Part shown: piece after piece, positions 16,977 to 26,272 of the stretch | Layout: every line of letters starts with the position of its first letter | Position numbering within the stretch: position 1 is the stretch's first letter | Source: Streptomyces sp. NBC_01231 | GTDB lineage: Bacteria > Actinomycetota > Actinomycetes > Streptomycetales > Streptomycetaceae | Length of the DNA stretch: 64,000 nt | Direction of reading: 5' to 3' | Assembly: GCA_035999765.1 (NCBI GenBank) | Contig: CP108521.1 | Location: 496,001 to 560,000, forward strand | Position numbers and translations under genes: made by a program | Notes under the pieces: model-generated | Databases searched by the model: none | What the model saw: the letters and a program-made list of their open reading frames with translations, nothing else | What the model was told of the DNA's origin: nothing

Positions 16977-18105
16977 GTGGAGAAGTCCGCGCTGACCGCC
17001 GAGTACTACGCCCAGCAGGGTCCGGGCATTCTCGCCGACCGGCGGGCGGGCATCGACGGGGTGGAAGCCTGGGTGGCCTATGAGCCCGTCGGCCTGGTCC
17101 TGGCAGTCATGCCGTGGAACTTCCCCGTCTGGCAGGTCATGCGTTTCGCCATCCCGTCCCTGGTGGCGGGCAACGGCATCCTGCTCAAGCACGCCTCCAA
17201 CGTCACCGGAAGCGCCCTCGCCCTGCAGGACCTCTTCGTCGAAGCCGGATTCCCCGAGCACCTGGTGACCACTCTCGTCATCGCTGATACGGATGTACCC
17301 GAGGTCGTCTCCCGGCTCATCGAGGACGACCGGATCGCCGCCGTCACCCTCACCGGCAGCAACCGGGCCGGCGCGGCCGTCGGCGCGGCGGCCGGGCGCG
17401 CGGCGAAGAAGTCCGTGCTGGAGCTGGGCGGTTCGGACGCCTTCGTCGTCCTCGCCGACGCCGACGTCGAACGGGCCGCGGCGGCCGCGGTCAAGGCCCG
17501 GTTCACCAACGCCGGTCAGAGCTGCGTGTGCGCCAAGCGGTTCATCGTCCACGAAGCCGTCGCGGCCGCCTTCACCACCGCGTTCGTGAGCGGCGTGGAA
17601 AGACTGCGCCTCGGCGACCCGCGCCGGCCTGACACGCAGGTCGGGCCGCTGGCCCGGAACGACCTGCGCGCGGCGATCCAGCGGCAGGTCGAGGAGTCGG
17701 TGGCGGCCGGGGCTCGCCTGCTGACCGGAGGCAAGCCGGTGCCGGGCGAGGGCTACTTCTACCAGCCGACCGTGCTGGCCGACACCGGTCCGGGCATGGC
17801 CGCCTTCGACGAGGAGACCTTCGGCCCGCTGGCCGCCCTGGCCGTCGCCCGAGATGACGAGGAGGCCGTCCGGCTCGCCAACGCCACCGCCTACGGGCTC
17901 GGCCTGAGCGTATGGACCGCCGATGCGGCCCGCGGCGTCAGCCTCGCCCGGCGGATCACCAGCGGCGCCGCGTTCGTCAACGCCGTCGTCGCCTCCGACC
18001 CGCGCCTTCCCTTCGGTGGCACCAAGCGCAGCGGGTACGGCCGTGAACTGGCCGGCCGGCATCCGCGAGTTCACCAACACCCGTACCTACTGGGTCGCCA
18101 CCTGA
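16977..18105 (+). pseudogene. Aldehyde (succinate-semialdehyde-type) dehydrogenase, truncated and frameshifted
   Basis: The frame opens within the family, with EKSALTAEYYAQQGPGILAD, then MPWNFPVWQVMRF, GNGILLKHASNVTGSA (cofactor site), ELGGSDAFVVL with the general-base glutamate and NAGQSCVCAKRF with the catalytic cysteine, through GTKRSGYGREL. Near 18045 the frame shifts and the natural ending AGIREFTNTRTYWVAT is found in another frame. About 110 N-terminal residues are absent. The catalytic residues survive but the protein is unlikely to be functional. Confidence 0.85.
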
Positions 18106-18268
18106 TACTCCGACCACCCCGGCCGGTCCGCATTGCACGCCCTTGTGGCGTCGGGCAGCGCCGGCACGACAGAGCGGGGGCTGTGATCCGCATGTACTTG
18201 CGGCCACGTAAGGTCCCCGTGGGCCACTGCGACTCGTGGCAGCAGCAAGCGAACACGGGGGGCAGGAC

Positions 18269-19429
18269 ATGGAATACCGGCGCGCGGTGATACCGGCGGT
18301 GGCGGGCGGGCTGATGGTGACGCTTCTCCTGTGGTGGGCGGGGGCGAGCGCCGACGCGCTGCGTCTGGCCGGCGCCACCGACGTTCTCGGCTACGAGGCC
18401 GTCGCCCGCCTCCAGAGCTGGCTGTTGCCCTGGGCGTACGAACCCTCCGGTGGGACCGCGGGCGGGTACCTGGACGGGACCGACGCTTCCCGTTATCGCG
18501 GCCTGCACCACACGGCGATCCAGATCCGCTTCGCCGCGGTGTTCGTCTTCTACGCGGCCGGGGCACTCCTCCTGCTCCGGCGACTTCCCGCAGAGCGAGG
18601 CCGGACGTGGGCCGCTCTGCTCGCGCTGTGGGCCTGGGGCCTGGTGGCGGCAACCCTGGCGGTGACGGTGTCCACTCCCTGGCTCATCGCGGCCCAGGGA
18701 CACGGAAGTTACCGCTTCCTGCCGCAACTGGCGTCCCTCTCCTCCGCCGGACGACAGATCGTGGTACCGGTGGCACTGGCCGCGGCGGCGTGGACGGTGC
18801 TGGTGGCGCGGCTGGCGCTCAAGGGCGCCGAGCCCCAGCCGCGCGAGGACGTTCCGGCGCGGTCCGCGCTGCTGGCCGCCACCGTCGGGACCGCGGTGGT
18901 CGCGGTGTCCCTGGTCGTCCTGTCGTACCAGTCGAACGCCGCCACCCTCCAGACGGCCTTCACGGGCGGCGGGCTGCTCGCCGAACCGGGTGACCTGCTG
19001 CGCCAGTGGCTGCTCCTCGGCGCCTGGTCCGGGCCGGCCGGCACGCCGCTCGGCGCCTGGTCCGGGCCGGCCGGCACGCCGCTCGGCGACTGGCTCCTGT
19101 ACCGCCTCGGGGACGTCCTGCTCCTCGCCGTGGTCTGGTGCGTCCTGCGGTGGCTGCCCAGGCTGCTCACCCGGGTGTCCGTCCCGGCGATGGCGGCGGC
19201 CTGCGTCTGCGCGGTCGTCCTCGGGCTGCTGGCCGAACAGGCGCTGCGCATGGCGACGGACGGGACGCAGATGAGTTCGGGGCTGCTGTACGCGGGATCC
19301 GGCCTCGGTGAGGGGGTGACCGCCGCGCTGCTCTGGGGCGTCCTCGCGGGCGTCGCAGCCACCCTGACCCTGCGGGCGGCCGGCGGCCGCGCACCTCACC
19401 CATCATCTGACCTGCTCAACTCAGACTGA
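18269..19429 (+). CDS. Multi-pass membrane protein of unknown function
   Basis: A 386-residue integral membrane protein with about eight hydrophobic helices, starting at ATG 18269 with GGGGGGCAGG upstream. Extracytoplasmic loops carry aromatic stretches such as YLDGTDASRYRGLHHTAIQ. No transporter motif or catalytic site is recognised. A perfect 33-bp tandem duplication inserts the 11-residue unit GAWSGPAGTPL twice between helices. It stands alone, converging with the two-component system at 19585. Confidence 0.75.
   Translation: MEYRRAVIPAVAGGLMVTLLLWWAGASADALRLAGATDVLGYEAVARLQSWLLPWAYEPSGGTAGGYLDGTDASRYRGLHHTAIQIRFAAVFVFYAAGALLLLRRLPAERGRTWAALLALWAWGLVAATLAVTVSTPWLIAAQGHGSYRFLPQLASLSSAGRQIVVPVALAAAAWTVLVARLALKGAEPQPREDVPARSALLAATVGTAVVAVSLVVLSYQSNAATLQTAFTGGGLLAEPGDLLRQWLLLGAWSGPAGTPLGAWSGPAGTPLGDWLLYRLGDVLLLAVVWCVLRWLPRLLTRVSVPAMAAACVCAVVLGLLAEQALRMATDGTQMSSGLLYAGSGLGEGVTAALLWGVLAGVAATLTLRAAGGRAPHPSSDLLNSD
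19019..19084 (+). repeat. Perfect 33-bp tandem repeat inside the membrane protein gene
   Basis: Bases 19019-19051 are repeated exactly at 19052-19084, in frame, giving two copies of GAWSGPAGTPL in a loop. An exact repeat suggests recent slippage. Confidence 0.95.
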
Positions 19430-19584
19430 AAACGCTCACGGAAGGTTCGCCCTTGCCGTCGTGGGCGGAGTTGATTCGTTGGACGCGTGCTCAGCCCGGT
19501 GAACGGGACTGTCCAGGACGGCTCCGGCAGCGGCTCCGCGACGCGCCCCTCGGGGCAGCGTGGGCACCCTCTGTGCCAGGCCGG

Positions 19585-20262
19585 TCAGTCCTCTGCGTCG
19601 CGGACCAGGAGTGCGATCTGCACCCGGTTCTCGACCGCCAGCTTGGCGAACAGGTTGCCTGTGTGCGCTTTGACGGTCGCGATGCTGATGCGCAGCCGCT
19701 GGGCGATCTCCGGGTTGCCCAGTCCGTCCGCGATGGCCCGAGCGGTTTCGAGTTCTCGTTCGGTCAGTGCGGACAGCTGTTTCCGTGCGGCTTCGCGGGA
19801 CGAGCTGCGAGCGTGAGCGGACTGCGGACCGGTGGCTGCGGCGATCACCCGTGCCGTGGCCGCTGGAGACAGCACGGATTTGCCGTCCGCCACGGTCCGC
19901 ACCGCGTCGAGAATCTGCGACGGTTGGGTGTCTTTGAGGACGAACCCGAGGGCTCCGGCGCGCAGTGCGCCGAGCACCAGATCGTCGGAGTCGAATGTGG
20001 TCAGCATGAGCACCCGCGGCGGCGCCGGTCGGGTGAGGAGTTCCCGGGTTGTGCTGAGACCGTCACGGCCGGGCATGCGCACGTCCATCAGTACGACGTC
20101 CGGCCGCTGCTCGTCCACCACGGTGATCGCGGCGTCCCCGTCCGCCGCCTCCGCGACGACGGTCAGGTCCGGTTCGCCGTCGATGACGAGCCGCAGGGCC
20201 ATTCGCACCAGTTGTTCGTCGTCGACGATGACGACGCGGACCGGCTCCCGCTCGCTGTCCAC
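19585..20262 (-). CDS. NarL/LuxR-family response regulator
   Basis: A 225-residue regulator. The receiver domain has the acidic pair D14/D15, phosphoacceptor D60 in VVLMDVRMPG and lysine in FVLKD. The C-terminal LuxR helix-turn-helix covers about 160-220 (LTERELETARAIADGL, then ATVKAHTGNLFAKL). The GTG start at 20262 immediately follows the TGA of the kinase gene, so the pair is translationally linked. Targets unknown; the secreted peptidase at 21720 is a divergent neighbour. Confidence 0.92.
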   Translation of the reverse strand: MDSEREPVRVVIVDDEQLVRMALRLVIDGEPDLTVVAEAADGDAAITVVDEQRPDVVLMDVRMPGRDGLSTTRELLTRPAPPRVLMLTTFDSDDLVLGALRAGALGFVLKDTQPSQILDAVRTVADGKSVLSPAATARVIAAATGPQSAHARSSSREAARKQLSALTERELETARAIADGLGNPEIAQRLRISIATVKAHTGNLFAKLAVENRVQIALLVRDAED

Positions 20263-21444
20263 TCAGGTTCTCTTTTCGTGGGTGGGGTTCGGCCAGGGTA
20301 GTTGTGCGGTGAGGAGGTATCCGTTGTCGGGTGTGGGGTGGTGGTCGAGTTCTCCGCCGGCGAGATCGATTCGTTCGGTGAGGCCGAGCAGGCCGAATCC
20401 CGATGCCGGTGGTTGTGCGTTCTTTGTGGTCGCCGGGGAGTTGCGGACGCTGACGCTGAGTTTGTCGCCCGCTCTTCCTTCGAGGGTGACGTGCACGTGT
20501 GCGCCTGGGGCGTGTTTGGCGGCGTTGGTCAGTCCTTCCTGGACGATCCGGTAGCAGGTTCGTCCCAAGGCATCGGATGGTCTTCCCGTCACGGTGGTGG
20601 TGAGCGTGACGTCCAGTCCGGATGTGCGGGCGTCTGCCACCAGGTCGGGGACGCGGTCGAGGGAGGGTTGGGGCGGTTCCGGGCGGCCCGGGTCTGCCCT
20701 GAGCACGCCGAGGACATCCCGTAGTTCTTCCAGGGCTTGGTGGGAGCCGTCGGCGATGCCGCGGACCAGCACGCGGTTCTCCTCTGCTGCGAGGTCGCTG
20801 CGGTGGTCCAGCACTCCGGCCTGCATGGCGACCAGGGAGATCCGGTGCGCGAGCACGTCGTGCATCTCGCGGGCGATCCGGTTGCGTTCCAGGGCCCGTG
20901 CCTGCGCCGCTCGTGCGCTCTGTTCCCGTTCCGCACTCTCCGCCCGCTCTCGCAAGGACCGCACCTCGACACGCCGCGCACCGACGGCCATGCCCACGGC
21001 CACCGCGATGCCCGCGGTCAGTGCCGGGAACACGAGCTGGAACCACAACGAGCCGGGCGCGCTCTGGACCGGGTAGAGCCCGACGGCGAACTGTGACGCG
21101 GTCACATAGGCCAGCCCGACGACCCCGATCTCCACCGGACGGCGACGGGTGGAGAGCGAGGCCAGCGCCAAGAGCGCGGCACCGGTGGCGAGTGCCGACG
21201 CGGGCGAGGCGATCGCGACCGTCATGGCGACGGTGAGCGGGAACCGCCGTCGCCACAGAAGCGCCGTCAGGCAGCCGAGCGCCACCAGCGGATCACCGAT
21301 GTTGAACCAGGAGCCCGTTTCGGCCGCCTGCCACCGCAGCAGCACACCGATGGAGAGCCAGGTCGGTATGCCCGCTGCCGCGGCTGCCGCCAGCCGCCAG
21401 GTCTGCTGCCACCCTCCGAGCCGTGGCGCGACGTCTGTATTCAC
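20263..21444 (-). CDS. NarX/DesK-type sensor histidine kinase
   Basis: A 393-residue kinase with about five N-terminal transmembrane helices (residues 15-155), a short coiled coil (157-185), the HisKA_3 dimerisation segment with phosphoacceptor H195 in AREMHDVLAHR, and an HATPase domain (YRIVQEGLTNAAKHA; GFGLLGLTERI). Membrane-embedded sensing without a large periplasmic loop is typical of Streptomyces antibiotic- or envelope-sensing systems. It is partnered with the regulator at 19585. Confidence 0.92.
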   Translation of the reverse strand: MNTDVAPRLGGWQQTWRLAAAAAAGIPTWLSIGVLLRWQAAETGSWFNIGDPLVALGCLTALLWRRRFPLTVAMTVAIASPASALATGAALLALASLSTRRRPVEIGVVGLAYVTASQFAVGLYPVQSAPGSLWFQLVFPALTAGIAVAVGMAVGARRVEVRSLRERAESAEREQSARAAQARALERNRIAREMHDVLAHRISLVAMQAGVLDHRSDLAAEENRVLVRGIADGSHQALEELRDVLGVLRADPGRPEPPQPSLDRVPDLVADARTSGLDVTLTTTVTGRPSDALGRTCYRIVQEGLTNAAKHAPGAHVHVTLEGRAGDKLSVSVRNSPATTKNAQPPASGFGLLGLTERIDLAGGELDHHPTPDNGYLLTAQLPWPNPTHEKRT

Positions 21445-21719
21445 CTGGCCATTGTCGCGAAACCGTACGGCCGGTGAGTCCGACCGGGGGCTGATGTGTC
21501 CTTCGACCAGAGTCGAATCACCGTCTCGACTCCGGGCGAAGGCGATTCGAGCCGCCGGGCTGATGTGCCGGCGTTGCCCGCACGGACAGACTCGTCGAGG
21601 CGGCCGGGATAGTGATCACAGCCCTGCCCGTCCCAGCGGTGATCCGCGGCGGGGCCGTCCCCGAGCACGCCCGTACCGGCGCCCCGCGCGCCCCCGTGCA
21701 CCCCTCAGGAGGACACCAG

Positions 21720-23213
21720 ATGCACCGAACCTTGTCCCTCGCCCTCGCCACCACCGCAGTGGCGGTGACCGCGATTCCGGGAGTGTCGGTGGCGGCGACG
21801 CCGACGCCGGACACCGTGCGGTGGGGCCCGTGCCGGGAGAAGGCCGCCTCCGAGAAGGCCACGGTCGCCTCGGAGAAGGCCGCCTTGCCCCGACTGGAGT
21901 GCTCGACGCTCGAAGTCCCCCTGGACTACCGGGATCCTGACGGCCGGCAGATCGAGATCGCGATCTCCCGGCTGGCGAGCAAGAAACCCTCGCAGCGCCG
22001 CGGCGTGCTGCTGACCAATCCGGGCGGCCCCGGCATCACGGGACTCGGCTACCCGGCCGTTCTCGCCGGCTCAGGGCTGCCGCAGGAGGTGCTGGACTCC
22101 TACGACCTGATCGGCTTCGACCCGCGTGGCGTCGGCCGCAGCACGCCGGTGACCTGCGATCTGACGCCGGAGCAGCAGGCACGCGGCAACGTCCCGCCGT
22201 ACGCGCACACCGCGGCCGATGTCGCGCGCGAGGAGGGCAACGCGCGGACCATCGCCGAGCAGTGCGCCACCTCGCGGACGGCGTGGATGCTGCCGCACAC
22301 CACCACCGCGAACACCGCGCGCGACATGGACCGGATCCGGGCGGCGCTGGGCGAGCCGAAGCTCTCGTACCTCGGCGCCTCCTACGGCAGCTACCTCGGT
22401 GCGGTGTACACGACGATGTTCCCGAAGCGCAGCGACCGGATCGTACTGGACAGCAACCTGGGCCCCCGCGGTTACGACGTCACGGCCATGCGGTCGCTCG
22501 CCCGTGGAATGGAGGACCGGTTCCCGGACTTCGCGGCGTTCGCGGCCGCGCACCCCGAGTACGGTCTGGGCACCACGCCGGAGCAGGTGAGGGCGAAGTT
22601 CTTCGATCTCGCGGAGCGGCTGGAAGCGAAACCGGTCCAGGGCTTCGACGCGACGATGTTCCGCGGGATCACGTTCGACCGCCTCTACAGCGATGCGGAC
22701 ATGCCCCTGGTGGCCAAGACCTGGCAGGCACTCGACACGGACCAGCCACCGCCGCCCGTCCCGCCGATTCCGAACATGGAGAACTTCATGTCCGCCCGCT
22801 TTTCAGTGATATGCGGCGATACACGCTGGCCGGAGACGGTCCGGGAGTATCAGCGCAACGTCGCGGTCGACCGGCTGAAGTACCCGATGCTGGGCGGGTC
22901 CACGGCCGGCATCGGACCGTGCGCGTTCTGGCCGGACGAGCGGGTCGAGCCGCCGGTGCGCATTGGCGACCGGGGCCCGTCGAACGTCCTCATGGCGCAG
23001 AACGAGCGCGACCCGGGGACGCCGCTGGCCGGCGCCCAGGAGCTGCGGCGGGCGTTCGGGAAGCGGGCCACGATGGTGACGGCCGACCAGGGCGGGCACG
23101 GTGTCTACCCGTTCGGCCCCAACACGTGCGCGAACGACGCGGTGACCGCGTTCCTGACCACCGGCCAGCGCCCGTCGCAGGACCTCGCCTGCGCAGCCGA
23201 ACCCAGCAAGTGA
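21720..23213 (+). CDS. Secreted alpha/beta-hydrolase, tripeptidyl-aminopeptidase type
   Basis: A 497-residue protein with a signal peptide (residues 1 to about 26, Ala-Ala cleavage) and an alpha/beta-hydrolase fold as in Streptomyces Tap/SlpD/SlpE peptidases. The oxyanion segment is TNPGGPG (99-105), the nucleophile S221 is in LGASYGSYLG, the acid is in QNERDPGTPL and the histidine in DQGGHGVYP. These enzymes remove N-terminal tripeptides from secreted proteins or hydrolyse ester drugs. ATG 21720 follows AGGAGG. The N-terminus has a lysine/glutamate-rich duplication (EKAASEKATVASEKAA). Confidence 0.88.
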   Translation: MHRTLSLALATTAVAVTAIPGVSVAATPTPDTVRWGPCREKAASEKATVASEKAALPRLECSTLEVPLDYRDPDGRQIEIAISRLASKKPSQRRGVLLTNPGGPGITGLGYPAVLAGSGLPQEVLDSYDLIGFDPRGVGRSTPVTCDLTPEQQARGNVPPYAHTAADVAREEGNARTIAEQCATSRTAWMLPHTTTANTARDMDRIRAALGEPKLSYLGASYGSYLGAVYTTMFPKRSDRIVLDSNLGPRGYDVTAMRSLARGMEDRFPDFAAFAAAHPEYGLGTTPEQVRAKFFDLAERLEAKPVQGFDATMFRGITFDRLYSDADMPLVAKTWQALDTDQPPPPVPPIPNMENFMSARFSVICGDTRWPETVREYQRNVAVDRLKYPMLGGSTAGIGPCAFWPDERVEPPVRIGDRGPSNVLMAQNERDPGTPLAGAQELRRAFGKRATMVTADQGGHGVYPFGPNTCANDAVTAFLTTGQRPSQDLACAAEPSK

Positions 23214-23226
23214 CAGGAGCAGAGGC

Positions 23227-23880
23227 ATGCTCAAGGAGTGGCGGCATCGCCGGGCTGTGCAGCGGGTCAAGCCCGGGGACGGGCGAGAGTTGAAGCGTTT
23301 CCGCTGGTGGCAGATGCTTACCCGCGCGCTGTTCCATCTTCGGCTGACGACCGACGACGGCCGGCAGACGGTCTACGCCGTCGACGTCAGGCATCAGAAT
23401 CAGTCGGAGGGCTACGTCAAGGCCCACCTGTACCTCGATGGCAGGCATCACGCCGAGTCCAGAGTCCCTGCCGTCTTCCCCGTCCAGGGCGGCACCGTCG
23501 AAGTAAAGTCCAGCGCCTTCGGGCTCAAGCGCTGCCACTATGTCACCGCCGAGGGGGCCGAACACCAACTCATCCCGGACCCCGCCTCCGCCGAGGGGCG
23601 CCGCGCGCGCCTCGACCGCGCGCACCCCGCATTGAGCCGATGTACGGGTTTCCTCTCGTCGATCGTGCTCGTCATCGGCCTGGTACTCCTGATCCTTCAG
23701 CTCGCCGAACAGGTCACCCGGGCACCGGAGGGCGTCGCCCAGTACGTCGGGACGTTCACCTCGCCCATTGATCTGTCGGCATGGGCCAACGTCGTGGTCG
23801 GGCTCGTCACCGTGGCGGCCAGCACGGAGCGGGCGCTGCGACTGCGCTACAACTGGCTGCTCGACGGCGGGGCGGGCTGA
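23227..23880 (+). CDS. Membrane protein of unknown function
   Basis: A 217-residue protein starting 13 bp after the peptidase stop, behind CAGGAGCAGAGGC, so probably co-transcribed. Residues 20-120 form a soluble beta-rich domain (LRLTTDDGRQTVYAVDVRHQ). Two hydrophobic helices follow at about 140-162 and 182-200. No family is recognised. Co-transcription with a secreted peptidase hints at an envelope role, which is inference only. Confidence 0.75.
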   Translation: MLKEWRHRRAVQRVKPGDGRELKRFRWWQMLTRALFHLRLTTDDGRQTVYAVDVRHQNQSEGYVKAHLYLDGRHHAESRVPAVFPVQGGTVEVKSSAFGLKRCHYVTAEGAEHQLIPDPASAEGRRARLDRAHPALSRCTGFLSSIVLVIGLVLLILQLAEQVTRAPEGVAQYVGTFTSPIDLSAWANVVVGLVTVAASTERALRLRYNWLLDGGAG

Positions 23881-24065
23881 CACCGCTTATTCGGACCGGT
23901 CGTTGTGAGCGGCATTCCGTCGCTCGCGGTCGCGGGCGGGGAGACCGGCCACATCATGTCGAACAGGAAGCGTCACACTCCGGAGCAGGCCGTCCGCAGG
24001 CTCGGGCAGGCTGACGGGATGCTCAACTGCCCAGACAGACAACCGCATAGGGATCCCGGAGGGAG

Positions 24066-25283
24066 TCACAGTCCTTTCAGCGCCGCGGGGATGCGGTCCA
24101 GCACGGGGAACGGGACCAGGCCGTAGTGGTAGAAGTCCACCGCGTCCGCCCCGCCGGGGCCGGTAGCCGCCGACGTCTTCTCGGCCAGGTTGTCGGCCGA
24201 GAAGGTGTCCGGGGCTCCCGGGCGCAGTACGGTCCGCAGGACGCAGTCGTCCGGCAGGACGGCACGGTAGGCGGCGGTGTCGGACGCGACCCGGGCGGGA
24301 TCGCGGGCGTAGGCAAGCAGGGCGTAGCCGGGGACGACGGCGCCGACCGCCGCCGGGTCGACGCCGAACCGCCAGGCGTCGTCGGCCGCCAGGGCACCCG
24401 TGGGCAGGCCGTCGGCGTACCCCTTGGCGGCGCCGGTCAGGTCGAGGAAGACCAGGCGCGAGCCCTCGCTCGCCACGGCGTCGGCCACCGTCGCGGCGAG
24501 CGAGGTGACGGTGTCGCGGCGGGTACGTGTGTACGCGGCGACCCGCTCCGGCAGCTCGTCGAGGCTCAACGGGCCGGACAGATACTCAGCCCCGTCGAGT
24601 ACTCGTCCGGTCAGCCGTACGGCGTCGGCGCGGGCCCCGGCTGCGTCCGCGCCCTGCTCCTCGGCCCGGCGCGCACAGTGGGGGCAGAAGCACAGCCCCA
24701 GCAGGAACTCCTCCACCGGGCCGAGCGGGACGAAACTGCGCTCGTGGTGGTAGCCGTGGCCGAAGGCGCCGTAGTGGAGGGACTCGGCGACCACCGCGTC
24801 CACGCCCTGGCGTGCCACCGAGCGGGCCAGCGCCACGGCGTACGCCCGAACGTCCGGGTGGGCGGGGCACAGGTCGGCGGGAGCGGCCCGGTCGCCGAAG
24901 CAGTTCTCCTGGGTGACCTCGGGGTGGGCGAGGCCGAGGGTGGTGTTGTGCAGGAACACCGTCCAGCCGTGCAGGGCGGCACCCCGTTCCGCCGTGCGCA
25001 GGCGCACCTCGCGCAAAGTCTCCCTCTCGGCCCCGGCCTGCACCGGCGGAGTCAGGCGCCCGTCGGCGAACAGATCGGCGGGGGGCGGGAAATGGACGCC
25101 GTCCCGGCGCAGGGTGACCCGCGCGGGTCCGTGCGGGGTGACGTCACGGGCGCGGTGATAGGCGGCGGCGACGGTGAGGGTGTCGCAACCGTAGGCGCCG
25201 AGGACCCGGTCGAGGACCGGGCCCACGCCCTCCGCGCGCAGGTCTTCCACGAAGGCGTAGAGGCTGTGGACGCTGGTCTGCAT
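24066..25283 (-). CDS. Glycoside-hydrolase-like TIM-barrel protein of unknown activity
   Basis: A 405-residue cytoplasmic protein without a signal peptide. Segments such as ALHGWTVFLHNTTLGLAHPE, AESLHYGAFGHGYHHERSF and LGLCFCPHCARRA resemble uncharacterised glycosidase-like barrels, with acidic residues after barrel strands (VVAESLHY) as candidate catalytic groups and a CPHC pair. It lies 167 bp downstream of the IclR gene in the same direction as the ABC importer operon, so it may process the imported compound. The reaction is unknown. ATG 25283 is preceded by GCAGCG rather than a strong site. Confidence 0.7.
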   Translation of the reverse strand: MQTSVHSLYAFVEDLRAEGVGPVLDRVLGAYGCDTLTVAAAYHRARDVTPHGPARVTLRRDGVHFPPPADLFADGRLTPPVQAGAERETLREVRLRTAERGAALHGWTVFLHNTTLGLAHPEVTQENCFGDRAAPADLCPAHPDVRAYAVALARSVARQGVDAVVAESLHYGAFGHGYHHERSFVPLGPVEEFLLGLCFCPHCARRAEEQGADAAGARADAVRLTGRVLDGAEYLSGPLSLDELPERVAAYTRTRRDTVTSLAATVADAVASEGSRLVFLDLTGAAKGYADGLPTGALAADDAWRFGVDPAAVGAVVPGYALLAYARDPARVASDTAAYRAVLPDDCVLRTVLRPGAPDTFSADNLAEKTSAATGPGGADAVDFYHYGLVPFPVLDRIPAALKGL

Positions 25284-25329
25284 GCTGCTCGCTGCTCCTG
25301 TGACGCTAGGGGTTGTTCCGCGGTGTCGA

Positions 25330-25404
25330 GGCGGTGGTCAAGGCCTCGAAAGCGGTGGTCGAAGCGGTGGTCAAGGCGGTGGTCAAGGCGGTCGAAGGCG
25401 GTGG
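25330..25404. repeat. Short GCGGTGGTC-type repeats
   Basis: Between IclR and the barrel gene the unit GCGGTGGTCAAG or GCGGTGGTCGAA recurs about five times with small variations, giving an almost simple-sequence tract. It could reflect slippage; a regulatory role is not shown. Confidence 0.7.
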
Positions 25405-25450
25405 CCCTGCTGACTAGAGGAGAAGGCATGGGGAGGCATGGGGCCCGCCC

Positions 25451-26272
25451 TCAGTCGGTGGCGCTCCGGCGAGGACTCCCGTCCCTCGTCCGGGAGGACC
25501 CGAGGGCGTGGGAGATGTCCAGGCCCGTGCGGACGACCACGGGGCCGACCTCACGGACCCGGGCGGGGGTCATCCTCGTGGTGAGGCTGGAGACGCTGAG
25601 CGCGCCGACCACGGCGTCGGTGTGGTCGAAGACGGGCGCGGCCACGCACCGCACCTCGGGTTCGTTCTCGCGGTCGTCGATCGCGTAGCCCGTCCGCCGG
25701 ACCCGGTCGAGTTCGGCGCGCAGCCGCTCGGGGTTGGTGATCGTGTGCGCCGTGACCGGTGCCATCCCCGCGGCCACGACGACCCGGAACGCCTCCTCGT
25801 CCAGCCAGGCGAGGATGGCCTTGCCGGTGGCGGTGCGGTAGGCGGGAACGCGGCTGCCGATACGGGAGCCCATGCGGACGTTGGTCTCGTTCTCGACCTT
25901 GTCGATGTAGACGACGTCCGGAGGTTCGTACACCACCAGGTGGCAGGTCTCCCCCACCGCGTGCTGGAGCAGCCGCAGCGGTTCCGCGGCGGCGGTCCGC
26001 AGGTCGAGAGAGGACAGGTAGGCCTGGCCGAGCCGCAGGGTGCCGTGGCCGAGCCGGAACCAGCCGGTCTCCCGGTCGCGGATCAGCAGGTCGGCCTCGA
26101 TCAGTGGAGTGGCGAGCCGCAGCACGGTGCTCTTGTTGACGTCGAGATCCTCCGCGATCCGGGTCAGTGACACGCCCCGCCCCGTCCCGGCGTGGTCGCG
26201 GACGTACTCCAGCACGGTCAGGGCCCGGCGCAGGGACGAGGACTGGTTGCGGCGGGCCGGTGGTGCGGTCAT
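25451..26272 (-). CDS. IclR-family regulator of the ABC importer operon
   Basis: A 273-residue IclR regulator. The winged helix lies at about 12-75 (VSLTRIAEDLDVNKSTVLRL) and the GAF-like effector domain at 85-255 (DVVYIDKVE, PAYRTATGKAILAWL, ENEPEVRCVAAPVFD). Its ATG overlaps the stop of the hydrolase at 26269 by the ATGA junction, making it the sixth co-translated gene behind the importer. IclR proteins usually respond to the substrate or an intermediate of the pathway they sit in, here an unknown sugar-like or amide compound. Confidence 0.92.
   Translation of the reverse strand: MTAPPARRNQSSSLRRALTVLEYVRDHAGTGRGVSLTRIAEDLDVNKSTVLRLATPLIEADLLIRDRETGWFRLGHGTLRLGQAYLSSLDLRTAAAEPLRLLQHAVGETCHLVVYEPPDVVYIDKVENETNVRMGSRIGSRVPAYRTATGKAILAWLDEEAFRVVVAAGMAPVTAHTITNPERLRAELDRVRRTGYAIDDRENEPEVRCVAAPVFDHTDAVVGALSVSSLTTRMTPARVREVGPVVVRTGLDISHALGSSRTRDGSPRRSATD

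Noticed and set aside
25330..25404. GCGGTGGTC repeats as an origin or iteron cluster
   Set aside because: Units vary, lack AT-rich DNA and no replication gene is nearby; simple slippage is more likely.
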